Positions 54,060 to 63,341 of a stretch of DNA of 64,000 bases are shown here, piece by piece. The DNA comes from Roseimarinus sediminis. GTDB lineage: Bacteria > Bacteroidota > Bacteroidia > Bacteroidales > Prolixibacteraceae. The stretch's first letter is position 1. Each line of letters starts with the position of its first letter. The stretch lies in NCBI RefSeq assembly GCF_050433125.1, contig NZ_JBNPXV010000002.1:310001-374000 (forward strand), given 5' to 3'. A program made the translations under genes and the position numbers. Under the pieces are notes generated by a model. It was not told where the DNA came from. It was given only the letters and a program-made list of their open reading frames with translations, and did not search any database.

Positions 54060-55889
54060 TTATTCGGGAAGAATTCCTGCTTCCAGATCTTCCTTATAAA
54101 CCAATGAACCGTCTCTCCAATTAATTCTTGGCCAGTTTTGTTCTTCATCGGAGGGGATAAAATGGATCTGATCGAGCCAGACCTGGGCGTTAACACCACC
54201 CGAGATGGCAACAAATTCGAGGGTTTGGGCACCGGTTTCTTCCACAATGACCGTTCCGGCCAGCTGTGATCCGTACCTTCCGGTATTGGTAGCCCAGTTG
54301 TTGCTGATACCACGGGTAATTACTTCCTGTTTGGCTTCTTCTGTTTCATCGGCAGGTGTAAAGGCTCCCGGATCGTAATTGTATATTTTTGCATCGATAA
54401 GGTTCAGCTCACCATCCGATAAACCAGAACCTGCACTATAGCTTTTTCGGTTATCAACGATCTTGGTGGTTTGTTCCCCGTTAAAGTAAACATAGAAACG
54501 ACTGTTCTTGGTGGCTACGTCGGCAATCTGGGTACGCATGCACACCCAAATTTTGTAAGAGCCTTTTACCAGCGTCGGGGTGGTGAATTTAATCGACTGA
54601 ACCACTGCCGGCCGCAGATATACTTCCAGGAAGTCGTTGTAAATATGTCCGTAGGCACCATTGACCGCACCATAGCTGTATCCGATGGTAGCATCCTGTG
54701 GTTGCCAGCTGATGTTGGCAATCTGACCGTTTACGAGTCCCCAGGCACTGGTCTTACGGAATACACCGGGCATCTTTCTGATTTCGGGCTGATCGCTTAC
54801 CTCCCAGTAAACAGCAAATGGATAACGCACTTTCACAAAGAAGTTTCCCTTCATAAAGTGAATCACGCCATTGTCGACGGTTTGATCCGATTCCTGACGG
54901 TCGATCAGAAAACCAGGTTCGTGTATGCCGGCAAAGATATCATCGTTGATTAATACCGTATTTCCTTTCGATTTTACTGTCAGTACTTCACCAGGGGCCA
55001 GCGTGCTGACGGCTTGTGCCGAAACCAGGTCGGTGACAAAATGATACTGACCGGGCAAAATGTGGTAGGCCATGTAAAGCGCCAGGGCTGAATCGGGTGA
55101 AATATCTTCATTGGCATATTTATTACCAATGTCTTCTACCGAGGTGATTCCGTCGGCCTCGAGTACTTCGTCGGGCACAGCAAAAAAGGTGTACCACACC
55201 GTGTCGTGATCGGGGGAGTGGGGCACGTTGAGCTGATCGTAAAGCCCTGTTTGTTTGAGCGCTTCCGAAAAGATGGAATAGCCCTCAAGCTCTTCGATGT
55301 ATTGCGGTATGGTTCGTTTATCGGGCTCGATTACTGATTTCAGTGAATGGAGAATCCCGTTCAGCAAACTGATGTCTTTTTGCTCGATAACGGCTGTTTT
55401 ATTGATGTATTCAATGAGTTCTCCTTCCTGATAATCGGAACTGTAAGTTAAATACTGACCGTACATGGTTGGGGTGTTCATGCGTCCGTCGATGAATAGT
55501 TCCGAGTTGATGGTGTCGCCTTTAATTACATAGAAACGTACCAGGTCGGTCAGTTCTTCCTTGTTGAGGTTCGAAACCACATTGAGCAGATCTTCGTTCG
55601 ACGATGATTCGCTGGCCAGATCTTTTTCTGTAAAATACGTTCTGAAAGCATTGTTAGTGGGTGCAAAACAGGTGTATTCGCCATACGATTTTAAGAAAGC
55701 CATATTGTTGGTTTCCTCAAGAATTTTCGCAAATACACTGAAGGTGTCTGAATGCACCTCGAAGTATTCACCTATGAGCAAGTCTTCGGTAACCCTTGTA
55801 CTTTCGTAGGGGTACTCGCAGCGGTTCAATGCGGCAAGCACCGTGAAAATAATAACAGCCCAAAGTAAATTATATCTAATAGTTTTCAT
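54060..55889 (-). CDS. FAS1 (fasciclin)-domain protein with C-terminal sugar-binding-like domain
   Basis: This is an exported FAS1 protein of 609 residues. The ATG at 55889 starts a signal-like segment (YNLLWAVIIFTVLAALNRC); an ATG at 55916 is also in frame. The Cys near residue 24 is preceded by LNR, a poor lipobox, so lipidation is uncertain. FAS1 unit 1 has FSVFAKILEETNNM, YTCFAPTNNAFRTYF and ISLLNGILHSLKSVI (about residues 45-195). FAS1 unit 2 has YSIFSEALKQTGLYDQL, YTFFAVPDEVLEADG and TVDNGVIHFM (about 205-365). The C-terminal 240 residues form a beta-rich module (YKIWVCMRTQIADVATKNSR, VWLDQIHFIPSDEEQ) resembling galactose-binding folds. It follows a SusD by 44 bp, in the same operon. 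Confidence 0.84.
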   Translation of the reverse strand: MKTIRYNLLWAVIIFTVLAALNRCEYPYESTRVTEDLLIGEYFEVHSDTFSVFAKILEETNNMAFLKSYGEYTCFAPTNNAFRTYFTEKDLASESSSNEDLLNVVSNLNKEELTDLVRFYVIKGDTINSELFIDGRMNTPTMYGQYLTYSSDYQEGELIEYINKTAVIEQKDISLLNGILHSLKSVIEPDKRTIPQYIEELEGYSIFSEALKQTGLYDQLNVPHSPDHDTVWYTFFAVPDEVLEADGITSVEDIGNKYANEDISPDSALALYMAYHILPGQYHFVTDLVSAQAVSTLAPGEVLTVKSKGNTVLINDDIFAGIHEPGFLIDRQESDQTVDNGVIHFMKGNFFVKVRYPFAVYWEVSDQPEIRKMPGVFRKTSAWGLVNGQIANISWQPQDATIGYSYGAVNGAYGHIYNDFLEVYLRPAVVQSIKFTTPTLVKGSYKIWVCMRTQIADVATKNSRFYVYFNGEQTTKIVDNRKSYSAGSGLSDGELNLIDAKIYNYDPGAFTPADETEEAKQEVITRGISNNWATNTGRYGSQLAGTVIVEETGAQTLEFVAISGGVNAQVWLDQIHFIPSDEEQNWPRINWRDGSLVYKEDLEAGILPE

Positions 55890-55933
55890 ATTGCAAGTGT
55901 TTTTTTGTATTCTCATTCTTATTCCGTGCGATT

Positions 55934-57490
55934 TTATTGTTCATAGTACGGATTTTGTTTAAGTACACCACCGCTGTTGAGTACATCCAACTCGGGTAAC
56001 GGCAGGTAATGAAAATCGGGATTATTTATTTTACTTTGAATCGATATCAGTTTATCCGAAGGTGCTGAGGTTTCGTACATGGTAATCAATGCATCGAGCC
56101 GGCTGTAATTGTCTCTTTTTGCAAAGCGAAGGATATCGAACCAGCGCTTTCCTTCAAAGGCAAATTCCCGGGCCCTTTCGTTAAGAATGTAGTAAAGCAG
56201 TCCGTTGCGCGATCCGGGGTCGCCTTCGTCGGTCAGATAGGAGGCATTGGCCCGCTCTCTTACTTGCTCGATGTATCCAAGAATTTCGGCTGCCTTCGCT
56301 TCGTCGTAGCTGGTCATTTGTGCTGCCATGTTTTCGGCCTTCATCAGCAGGATGTCGGCATAGCGGTACACAATCCAGTTGTAGTCGGTTTCGAGTGCTG
56401 AATTGGTGCGCGTTGCATAACGGGTTTTTCCATACGACTTCCAGATCATGTAGTTCAGACTCGAAACATAGGAACCGCGGTCGGAACGGAGGTCGGCACT
56501 GTCGGCATGAATCAGCAATTCATCGGTAGGCCAGAATATTTCCATTACATCGGGGTTGGCGCGGTAGTTACGGTAGGTGATACACATCGAAAAAAGTGGA
56601 TTGGGAATATCGATGTCGAATTGTAATTCGAAGATACTTTCGCTGCTGTTTTCGGCTTCGTAGAGGTTGTAGTACCAGTCCATGTCGCCCTCAACCAGCC
56701 AGTATTTGCCCGAGTTGATGATCTTATCACAATATTCCTCACTTTTGGCATATTGCTCAGTCCAGAGGTAAAAGTCGGCTAAAATTGAATAAACCGTATA
56801 AGCAGTAACGCGTCCCTTGTCTTCCTGTTTTCCATTGTTGTAGGAGAAAGGAATGTATTTTTCGGCTTCAAGCAGGTCGGCTTCAATTTGTGCCCACACT
56901 TCCTCGGCCGGTGATTTTGGGATGGTAAAGTCCTGCAGGTCCGAAGTAGAAGCTTTTGTTACAATGGGTACATCGCGGTACATGCGGGTCAGGTAAAAAT
57001 ACATCAGTGCCCTGATGGTTAATACTTCGGCACGGTACTGATCGAGTTCCTCCTGCGAAAAAGAGGCATCAAGGTCGAGTATGCCGGGGCCTTTATCGAG
57101 CACGGTATTGCAATAGTTAATGGTGGTATAAAACGAGCCCCAGTTGGCCAGCGAGTTATTGGGCTTGATATCGCCCTGAAAAATCAGGGTGTAATCGTTG
57201 GGTGTATTCTGGTAACCGCTTAAGAAGTCGGCTCTCATTTCTCCCCAAAGGAACATCAATTGTGGCACACTGTAATTTCCGCTTCCGCCACCGAGCATCG
57301 ATGCATAAGTGCCCATGACACCGGCAAAGAGGTCAGATTCCGATTGCCAGTATTCTTCGGTGATCACACCATCGGCAGGCTCGAGATAGAGCCAGTCGTT
57401 ACACGATGAAAATGTGAAAAGAAGTACAATGGCCAGGCTTGCATATTTGAATTTGCTCATCATATTGTTGTTGTCTTTTTTTGCTTTCAT
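55934..57490 (-). CDS. SusD-like surface lipoprotein (RG-I pair 2)
   Basis: This is a SusD/RagB-family lipoprotein of 518 residues. Signal YASLAIVLLFTFSSC, lipobox Cys near residue 30; then DWLYLEPADGVITEEYWQSE and the usual helix YRAEVLTIRALMYFYLTRMY. The motif YADILLMKAENMAAQM, then EFAFEGKRWFDILRFA and the ending GGVLKQNPYYEQ are standard SusD features. The ATG at 57490 is supported by an upstream AGGAGG; internal ATGs at 57463 and 57460 would also keep the signal. The SusC partner ends 18 bp upstream. It probably binds RG-I or a similar glycan outside the cell. Confidence 0.95.
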   Translation of the reverse strand: MKAKKDNNNMMSKFKYASLAIVLLFTFSSCNDWLYLEPADGVITEEYWQSESDLFAGVMGTYASMLGGGSGNYSVPQLMFLWGEMRADFLSGYQNTPNDYTLIFQGDIKPNNSLANWGSFYTTINYCNTVLDKGPGILDLDASFSQEELDQYRAEVLTIRALMYFYLTRMYRDVPIVTKASTSDLQDFTIPKSPAEEVWAQIEADLLEAEKYIPFSYNNGKQEDKGRVTAYTVYSILADFYLWTEQYAKSEEYCDKIINSGKYWLVEGDMDWYYNLYEAENSSESIFELQFDIDIPNPLFSMCITYRNYRANPDVMEIFWPTDELLIHADSADLRSDRGSYVSSLNYMIWKSYGKTRYATRTNSALETDYNWIVYRYADILLMKAENMAAQMTSYDEAKAAEILGYIEQVRERANASYLTDEGDPGSRNGLLYYILNERAREFAFEGKRWFDILRFAKRDNYSRLDALITMYETSAPSDKLISIQSKINNPDFHYLPLPELDVLNSGGVLKQNPYYEQ

Positions 57491-57499
57491 ATTGCTGCT

Positions 57500-57505
57500 C
57501 CTCCT
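57500..57505 (-). promoter_or_regulatory. Shine-Dalgarno-like AGGAGG before SusD
   Basis: On the minus strand AGGAGG lies 9 nt before the ATG at 57490, in the 18-bp susC/susD gap. A perfect SD is unusual for this group and for this window, and it favours the longest start for the SusD gene. Confidence 0.55.
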
Positions 57506-57508
57506 TAA

Positions 57509-60500
57509 TTAAAATGTTACAGAAAGAACAAAGGTTACTTCTTTCGAACGTGGTGTACGCGAGTCGTCGTATCCAACTGTGTAGATTACGTTGTCGCTGC
57601 TTTGGATGCTGATTTCAGGATCCTGCCCGCTGTAATTGGTAAAGGTAAACAGGTTGTTGGCAGTTACCGAGGTGCGAATATTGCTGACTCCTAGTGTATT
57701 GCAAATGCTTTTTGGGAAACGATAGGTTAAGGTGATGTATTTCAGTCGTAAAAACGATCCGTCTTCCACAAAGCGGTCGGAGCCTGCATAGTTATAACCC
57801 CTGTTGTATAAGGCACGGGGCAGGATTTCTTCTCCATCTTCTCCATCGCCTGGTTTGCGCCAGCGTTTAAGGGTCGAAGCCAGCTGGTTGTCGAAATTGT
57901 GCATGGCTTCACCATACATTTTTGTACGGTTAATGATGGAGTTGCCGTAGCGGTAATAGAAGAAACCGTTCAACGACCATTCTTTGTAGGTAATCATTGA
58001 ACCAAATCCACCTGTAAACAAGGGGTTGGCATTCCCCAGGTACTGAATGTCGTTGGCGTCGATGTTCCCGTCGTTGTTGATATCCTGGTACTTTGCATCA
58101 CCTACTTCAAATTCGTAGCGTTGTGTTCCATTGTAGTCGTAGTACATTTTTATCGGATTCCCGTTGGGATCGAGCGTGATTTCGCCATTGCCATCGCGGG
58201 CCAGCAGGTCTTCTTCATTGAGATAAACCCCTTCGTATTTATAGCCATAAAACGAACCGGCCGGGTTACCAATTGAAGCAATGTTCTGGTAAATACCGTT
58301 TCCAATGGTTTCGTTACGGATGGTTGAATAATCGTCGGTCAGTCTGCGCAAAACGTTAAAGTTACGGGCCACGTTAAAGTCAAAAGTAACTGACAGGTCT
58401 TTTTGCTGAATTGGAATGGTTTTTACTGTCCAGTCCCAGCCAATGTTGTCCATGGCACCCATGTTGACAACGCTGTTGCGCGAGTAACCTGAGGTGGATT
58501 GCACCGGCTGGTTGTAACCAAACATGTCTTCCGTTTTATTAAAGTAGTAATCGATTTCGGTATAAATACGGCCATCAAAAAGGTCGATGGTGATACCATA
58601 GTTGTAGTTGGTAATCGATTCCCATTTTAGGCTTTTAAGGGCCATCGATCCGGGATAAATGGCACTGTAGCCCAGGTAGCCGTAGTTAAACGACTCAACA
58701 TTACTGTAATACATCCCTTCGGAGCGTGGTGGGTTTCCTGTTTCCCCATAACTGAACCTGAGTCGGACATCGTTCATCCAGTGCGAAAACTGTTGCATGA
58801 AATCTTCGCCCGAAAGGCGCCATGCCAGCGACATACTGGGGAAAAAGAAGTAACGGTTCTCATTGTCGAATTTCGAGTTGCCTTCAAGTCGGGTACCTAT
58901 TGTAACGATATACTTATCTTTATATTGATAATTGGCCATCATGGCAGTACCCAGACTGCGTCCCCTGCTCAACGAGGTTTCGGGTCCCAGTCCGCCTTCA
59001 TTTACTTTCGAAGGGTTAGCAGGATCCTGTAATGAGTTGGAAGCTGAATTGGCAGACCAGATTCTATAGGCACTGCCTACCGACTCTTTGGTCATCCAGT
59101 TCCATACCACCGACAAGTCGTGTTTCTCATTGAAGGTATTGCCGTAGCTAAGCATGTTGTTGGTGTAAATTACATAGGAGTCGGAATCGTAATCCTGGGC
59201 TTTGTTAACCGATTGGTTGGTCCAGTCCTGCCCTGATGCTGTCTGGGGCAGAAAGGTCTTGTTTTTTGATGAGTTCACGTCGAACGATAGATCGACAGTG
59301 TAACGCAAGCCTTTTAGAATATCGTAATACAATGAGTATTTTGTTGTAATTCGGTCGCCAACCGAACGGTTAATGGCATCATTGACCATCGCCACCGGGT
59401 TGTAGGTTCTTGAAAAAGTACCCTGGGCATTCGATTGGGGTGAAAAGAAATCGCCGGTCAGGTTGCCATAGGAGTCGTATTCATAAATCGACATATTGGG
59501 CATTTTTCTGTAGGCAACACCCCGCACGTCGGAGTAATTTGCATTACGTGTATTGTGAGCGACCGAGAAGTCAGCCCTCATTTTCAGTTTGTCCGAAATG
59601 GTATAGTCGAGGTTCAAACGGGCCGTGATGCGGTTGAAGTCAGAGCCGATGGTTGTTCCCACCTGATCGTAGTAGTTGGTTGAAAAACGATAGGCTGCCT
59701 TATTTCCACCACCGGTAATCGAAAAGTCGACGGTATTGTTGTAACCATCCTGTGTTATCGCTTCCACCCAGTCGGTGTTTTTGCTGTAATTGTGGTAATA
59801 ATAAGGATCTTCGGGTGAATACAAAAATTCCTTATAGATCGATGTCGGAAGCGGATAGCCTCTTGAATTCAGCCAGGCTTCCTGTATCAGGGTAGAATAC
59901 TGGTCTCCGCTAAGCATTGGGATGTGCTCGGGGTTAAAGGCGTACGATCCGCGATAGTTCAGGGTGATCGACGGCTTACGGGCTTTTCCCCCACGTTTGG
60001 TGGTAATCATCAATACCCCGTTTGCAGCCTGTGTTCCCCACATGGCTGTTGAAGCGGCGTCCTTTAGTACGGTAATTTCCTTGATGTCGTCAACCGGAAT
60101 GTTCAGCATTTGTGAATAACCTTCTTCGTTGGCGGTACTGAAGTTAAAATCAGACGCGATATCGGTTTCATAGGGTACATTATCAACAATGATCAGCGGC
60201 TGCGAATTAGCCGAAAGGGTACTTACCCCCCTGATCCGGATCGACATCCCCGAACCGGGGTCGCCCGAGTTGGAGGTAATGTCAACACCCGATAAACGTC
60301 CCTGAAGCGCTTCGTCGATCGACGAGGCCTGTACGTCTTCGAATTCCTTGGCCGAAATTTTCTGAACCGGAGCCGCCAGGTCGCGGTCATCGAGGCTCAT
60401 AAAACCGGTGCTCGTTTTTGCCTCGGCAGTAACTACCACATCGCCCAGTGCAATGGCATCCTCCTGCAAAACAACATTAATTGTATTTGAGGAGGGAACA

Positions 60501-60763
60501 AGTACCTGTTCCTTGAATCCTACAAACGAGAATTGCAGTTTGTTGGTTTTGTCTTTCATCCTGATGGCAAACTCCCCATCGATGTTGGTGGTAACCCCGG
60601 TTTCAATACGGTTATTTTTATCCATTTCAACTACGGTTACACCCGGTAGTCCTTCGGTTCCATCGGTTACTTTTCCTCTGACCAGCATGGGCTCCTGGCC
60701 GCTTGCCGTCAGCAGAATAAGCAACAGTTGAAATAATATAAGAAGACCTTTTATTTTGTTCAT
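57509..60763 (-). CDS. SusC-like TonB-dependent transporter (RG-I pair 2)
   Basis: This is an outer-membrane TonB-dependent transporter of 1084 residues. Signal GLLILFQLLLILLTASGQ, then CarboxypepD_reg (LVRGKVTDGTEGLPGVTVVE, about 27-46). The SusC junction is DVVVTAEAKTSTGFMSLDDR, and the plug has LQGRLSGVDITSNSGDPGSG, RIRGVSTLSANSQPLIIVDN and TAMWGTQAANGVLMITTKRG. The barrel ends VTFVLSVTF. A four-repeat FAS1 lipoprotein gene precedes it by 14 bp and its SusD follows by 18 bp. Having two different SusC/D pairs in one transcription unit suggests uptake of two product classes, for example backbone and side-chain oligosaccharides; this is inference. Confidence 0.96.
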   Translation of the reverse strand: MNKIKGLLILFQLLLILLTASGQEPMLVRGKVTDGTEGLPGVTVVEMDKNNRIETGVTTNIDGEFAIRMKDKTNKLQFSFVGFKEQVLVPSSNTINVVLQEDAIALGDVVVTAEAKTSTGFMSLDDRDLAAPVQKISAKEFEDVQASSIDEALQGRLSGVDITSNSGDPGSGMSIRIRGVSTLSANSQPLIIVDNVPYETDIASDFNFSTANEEGYSQMLNIPVDDIKEITVLKDAASTAMWGTQAANGVLMITTKRGGKARKPSITLNYRGSYAFNPEHIPMLSGDQYSTLIQEAWLNSRGYPLPTSIYKEFLYSPEDPYYYHNYSKNTDWVEAITQDGYNNTVDFSITGGGNKAAYRFSTNYYDQVGTTIGSDFNRITARLNLDYTISDKLKMRADFSVAHNTRNANYSDVRGVAYRKMPNMSIYEYDSYGNLTGDFFSPQSNAQGTFSRTYNPVAMVNDAINRSVGDRITTKYSLYYDILKGLRYTVDLSFDVNSSKNKTFLPQTASGQDWTNQSVNKAQDYDSDSYVIYTNNMLSYGNTFNEKHDLSVVWNWMTKESVGSAYRIWSANSASNSLQDPANPSKVNEGGLGPETSLSRGRSLGTAMMANYQYKDKYIVTIGTRLEGNSKFDNENRYFFFPSMSLAWRLSGEDFMQQFSHWMNDVRLRFSYGETGNPPRSEGMYYSNVESFNYGYLGYSAIYPGSMALKSLKWESITNYNYGITIDLFDGRIYTEIDYYFNKTEDMFGYNQPVQSTSGYSRNSVVNMGAMDNIGWDWTVKTIPIQQKDLSVTFDFNVARNFNVLRRLTDDYSTIRNETIGNGIYQNIASIGNPAGSFYGYKYEGVYLNEEDLLARDGNGEITLDPNGNPIKMYYDYNGTQRYEFEVGDAKYQDINNDGNIDANDIQYLGNANPLFTGGFGSMITYKEWSLNGFFYYRYGNSIINRTKMYGEAMHNFDNQLASTLKRWRKPGDGEDGEEILPRALYNRGYNYAGSDRFVEDGSFLRLKYITLTYRFPKSICNTLGVSNIRTSVTANNLFTFTNYSGQDPEISIQSSDNVIYTVGYDDSRTPRSKEVTFVLSVTF

Positions 60764-60777
60764 TACAAATGGTTTTA

Positions 60778-63111
60778 TCAGTAAGTCAAATAGTTATCGA
60801 TCACATGTACAATGGCTCTGTTTCCAAGAATATTGTAGGCCATTGTTGATGATGTTACAACATTGGCGGTACGCCCCTGATTGTCGGTAACGGTCAGGGT
60901 TCCCGGATTGGCCGCATTGTCACCATCAATTTTCAGGGTGGCAAAGGTACCATCGTCGAGTTTTCTGTAGGTCGATAAATGGGTACTTAGTACATCGCCT
61001 ACCTTGATGTTGCTTTTAATAATATGGTATTTGATGAAATTTTCAAGTGCCAGATTGTCCTGGGCCAGCACTTCTGGTCCAAGAGTACCATTGGCAAAGT
61101 TGGCGATCGATTTCAATACACCATCTTCAACCGCTTTCTCAATGGCTGCATCGTTGGGCAGGAACACGGTGATGAAACTGGTATTCGAGATGTCTTTGAT
61201 TTGTTTGTTGGCTTCGTTATAAACGGTACCGGTAAGGTAGGTTTCAATTCCTTCATCGTTCACGTAGGTGGCACTGGCCATCTTTCTTAAATAGGCCATT
61301 ACCGAGGTTGCCTTGTAATTTTCATTGATCGATGATACTGAAAGTACATCGCCAATGTTGCCATTCGAAAACATGATGGCATTGCTCAGGGCATACGATT
61401 GTCCGTTGATCGCGCCGCTTTCGATGGGCGACATAATTCTTGGTCTGAGGGCTACTGTATTACCGCTTCCATAAACGCGGCCATTGTTGTAGCCGATGTA
61501 TTCGTCGTTGTAGGCTCTTACCAGTCCGTTTCCTTTGGTGATGTCAAACGAGTCGTCGTTCACCAGTATAATGTGTAAATACAACAATCTTGCTAAGGCG
61601 GTAGATGGGCTGGTACCCAGGTCGGGGCGGTTGACATCGTCGGTAAATACCCATGAATTGCTGTTTGAATTGTACTCTAGTCCTGCTTGTTTAAACTGGT
61701 CGTTCGAGATGGGAAACAATACGTAGCGGGCATTGGTACTTTTCAGGTTTTCAGCCATGGGTTCCACATCGAGCAAAGCCTGGTACATTAAGGAATAATC
61801 GGGATTCAAAAGCACATCGGCCAGTACGGTGGAGAAGGCGTTGGTTGCCTGTACCTTGTCTACAGCATAAAAAACGCCATTGCTTCCCATTTCCTTTTTT
61901 CTAACATCAGAATAAGCATCAAAGCGTGCTTCTTCTCCGTAAAGGTTGGTGGTAGTGGCAAAGCGGGTAGGCCACACGGTATTGATAAACATGTGGGCAT
62001 TTACAAATTCGTTGATGATGTAGTCGGGCATTTCTTCAAGAGAATTGTAACCGTATTTAAAGAATTTATCGTTGTAGAAATCCTGCATGGCCTTATTGGT
62101 AGGAGCAAACAGGGTGTAGCCGTCGGTTTGGGCATTCATGCGCTGGGTATTGGCCAGATAGCCGCCAATGTAATTTTCGCAGTTTAAATTAAATGCCGCA
62201 CCGCGATAGGCTTTCATGTATACATCCTGCCTTTGGCCCGACGATTGCTCGTATTTGAGCTGGAAATCTTCAAAAGCATACACGTAATCAACCATGAACT
62301 TGTCGAGCATACGTTTGAATTCGGAACACTGATCGCTTGCTGCCAGAATTTCTTCCAGGTTGTTAAGTGGCGCAATCACTTCATCTACCACATGGATAAT
62401 TCCATTTTCTGCCCAAAGGTCTCTTTCAACTACTGTTGCATTCACAACGTTGAAATCGCTAAGCGCTTTATCGGGGTAGAAGTAATTGTAGTCGGCAGCC
62501 GAAATTCCCCGCTGGGCCATAAATGCCGAAGTGAAAAACGGGATGTTCTTCTGATTGAAATCGTCGGAGTTAAATATTTGTGTGGCAGAACCGGCTACTC
62601 CGGGCGATGAGTTGAAATCGATGACATAACGCTCAACGCCGTTTACATCGCTTTCTTTGTAAACCCACTTGTAGTTATAGGTGGTGCGTTTAAATGCTTT
62701 GTCCAGCGTTGTTTCAGGGCTTGCCGTGGTGGTGCCATCCTGAAAGTCGTCGATGGTTTCGTACGACGCAGGAGTTACCGCCATTGAATACGTTACGATG
62801 TCTTTTGCAAAAGTAGAGTCAATGTCATCGATCGATGAGAAGTTGTACTTGGCAAAAAACGATTGAAAAGCTTCATCGGTAGGTGCAAAAACGGTGTAAT
62901 AACCGGCACCATTAAGTGTTTGTGTATAATTGGCCTTGTCAACCAGCTTGAGATAGTTGGTGAAATTACCCTTTTCCTGTAGTTGCTGGTAAATTGGAGG
63001 CTCCAACCATTCCGGCCTTTCGTAGTATTCTTCTTTGGCTTTGTTGCAGCTGAATAGGAACAAAATAGCCAATACATACGGGACTGTTCGCAAGATTCTG
63101 AACTGTTGCAT
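60778..63111 (-). CDS. Multi-FAS1 (fasciclin) surface lipoprotein
   Basis: This is a 777-residue lipoprotein (signal VPYVLAILFLFSC, Cys about residue 22), first gene of the operon. It seems to hold four FAS1-like units in a row. Unit 1: FTNYLKLVDKANYTQTLNGA, YYTVFAPTDEAFQSFF, ending NGIIHVVDEVI (about 50-255). Unit 2: YTLFAPTNKAMQDFY, ending NGVFYAVDKVQ (about 265-425). Unit 3 is divergent: YSLMYQALLDVEP, YVLFPISNDQFKQAG (about 430-600). Unit 4: FITVFLPNDAAIEKAVEDG, ending RAIVHVIDNYLTY (about 610-777). FAS1 domains mediate adhesion or ligand binding in other proteins. Here the leading position before a SusC/D pair points to a glycan-binding surface role, not proven. Confidence 0.87.
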   Translation of the reverse strand: MQQFRILRTVPYVLAILFLFSCNKAKEEYYERPEWLEPPIYQQLQEKGNFTNYLKLVDKANYTQTLNGAGYYTVFAPTDEAFQSFFAKYNFSSIDDIDSTFAKDIVTYSMAVTPASYETIDDFQDGTTTASPETTLDKAFKRTTYNYKWVYKESDVNGVERYVIDFNSSPGVAGSATQIFNSDDFNQKNIPFFTSAFMAQRGISAADYNYFYPDKALSDFNVVNATVVERDLWAENGIIHVVDEVIAPLNNLEEILAASDQCSEFKRMLDKFMVDYVYAFEDFQLKYEQSSGQRQDVYMKAYRGAAFNLNCENYIGGYLANTQRMNAQTDGYTLFAPTNKAMQDFYNDKFFKYGYNSLEEMPDYIINEFVNAHMFINTVWPTRFATTTNLYGEEARFDAYSDVRKKEMGSNGVFYAVDKVQATNAFSTVLADVLLNPDYSLMYQALLDVEPMAENLKSTNARYVLFPISNDQFKQAGLEYNSNSNSWVFTDDVNRPDLGTSPSTALARLLYLHIILVNDDSFDITKGNGLVRAYNDEYIGYNNGRVYGSGNTVALRPRIMSPIESGAINGQSYALSNAIMFSNGNIGDVLSVSSINENYKATSVMAYLRKMASATYVNDEGIETYLTGTVYNEANKQIKDISNTSFITVFLPNDAAIEKAVEDGVLKSIANFANGTLGPEVLAQDNLALENFIKYHIIKSNIKVGDVLSTHLSTYRKLDDGTFATLKIDGDNAANPGTLTVTDNQGRTANVVTSSTMAYNILGNRAIVHVIDNYLTY

Positions 63112-63341
63112 TTAAAATTAAGTTTAGTTTTATTTTAAATTCTTTGTTACAAAAGTGTTAATAGTTGTTATTATTGATGGGTAAAATCGTACATCATATA
63201 CGTGGTATTTGTGTTTTTATTGGTAAAAGAAAGCCTGGCGTTTTAGTTTTTACTGTATTCGCCGTCCGATATTGCCAATAATTGAAAAATACTTATATTT
63301 CGCTGACATCGTTTTACTGTAAAAGCAGAAATTACATTACT
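63112..63341. promoter_or_regulatory. Divergent promoter region between FAS1 operon and HTCS 3
   Basis: This 230-bp A/T-rich gap separates the FAS1-SusCD operon (minus) from HTCS 3 (plus) and must hold both promoters. No exact TAnnTTTG was found on either strand. The nearest minus-strand match is CACTTTTG (plus 63150-63157), one base off. HTCS binding sites could lie here but cannot be named. Confidence 0.4.
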
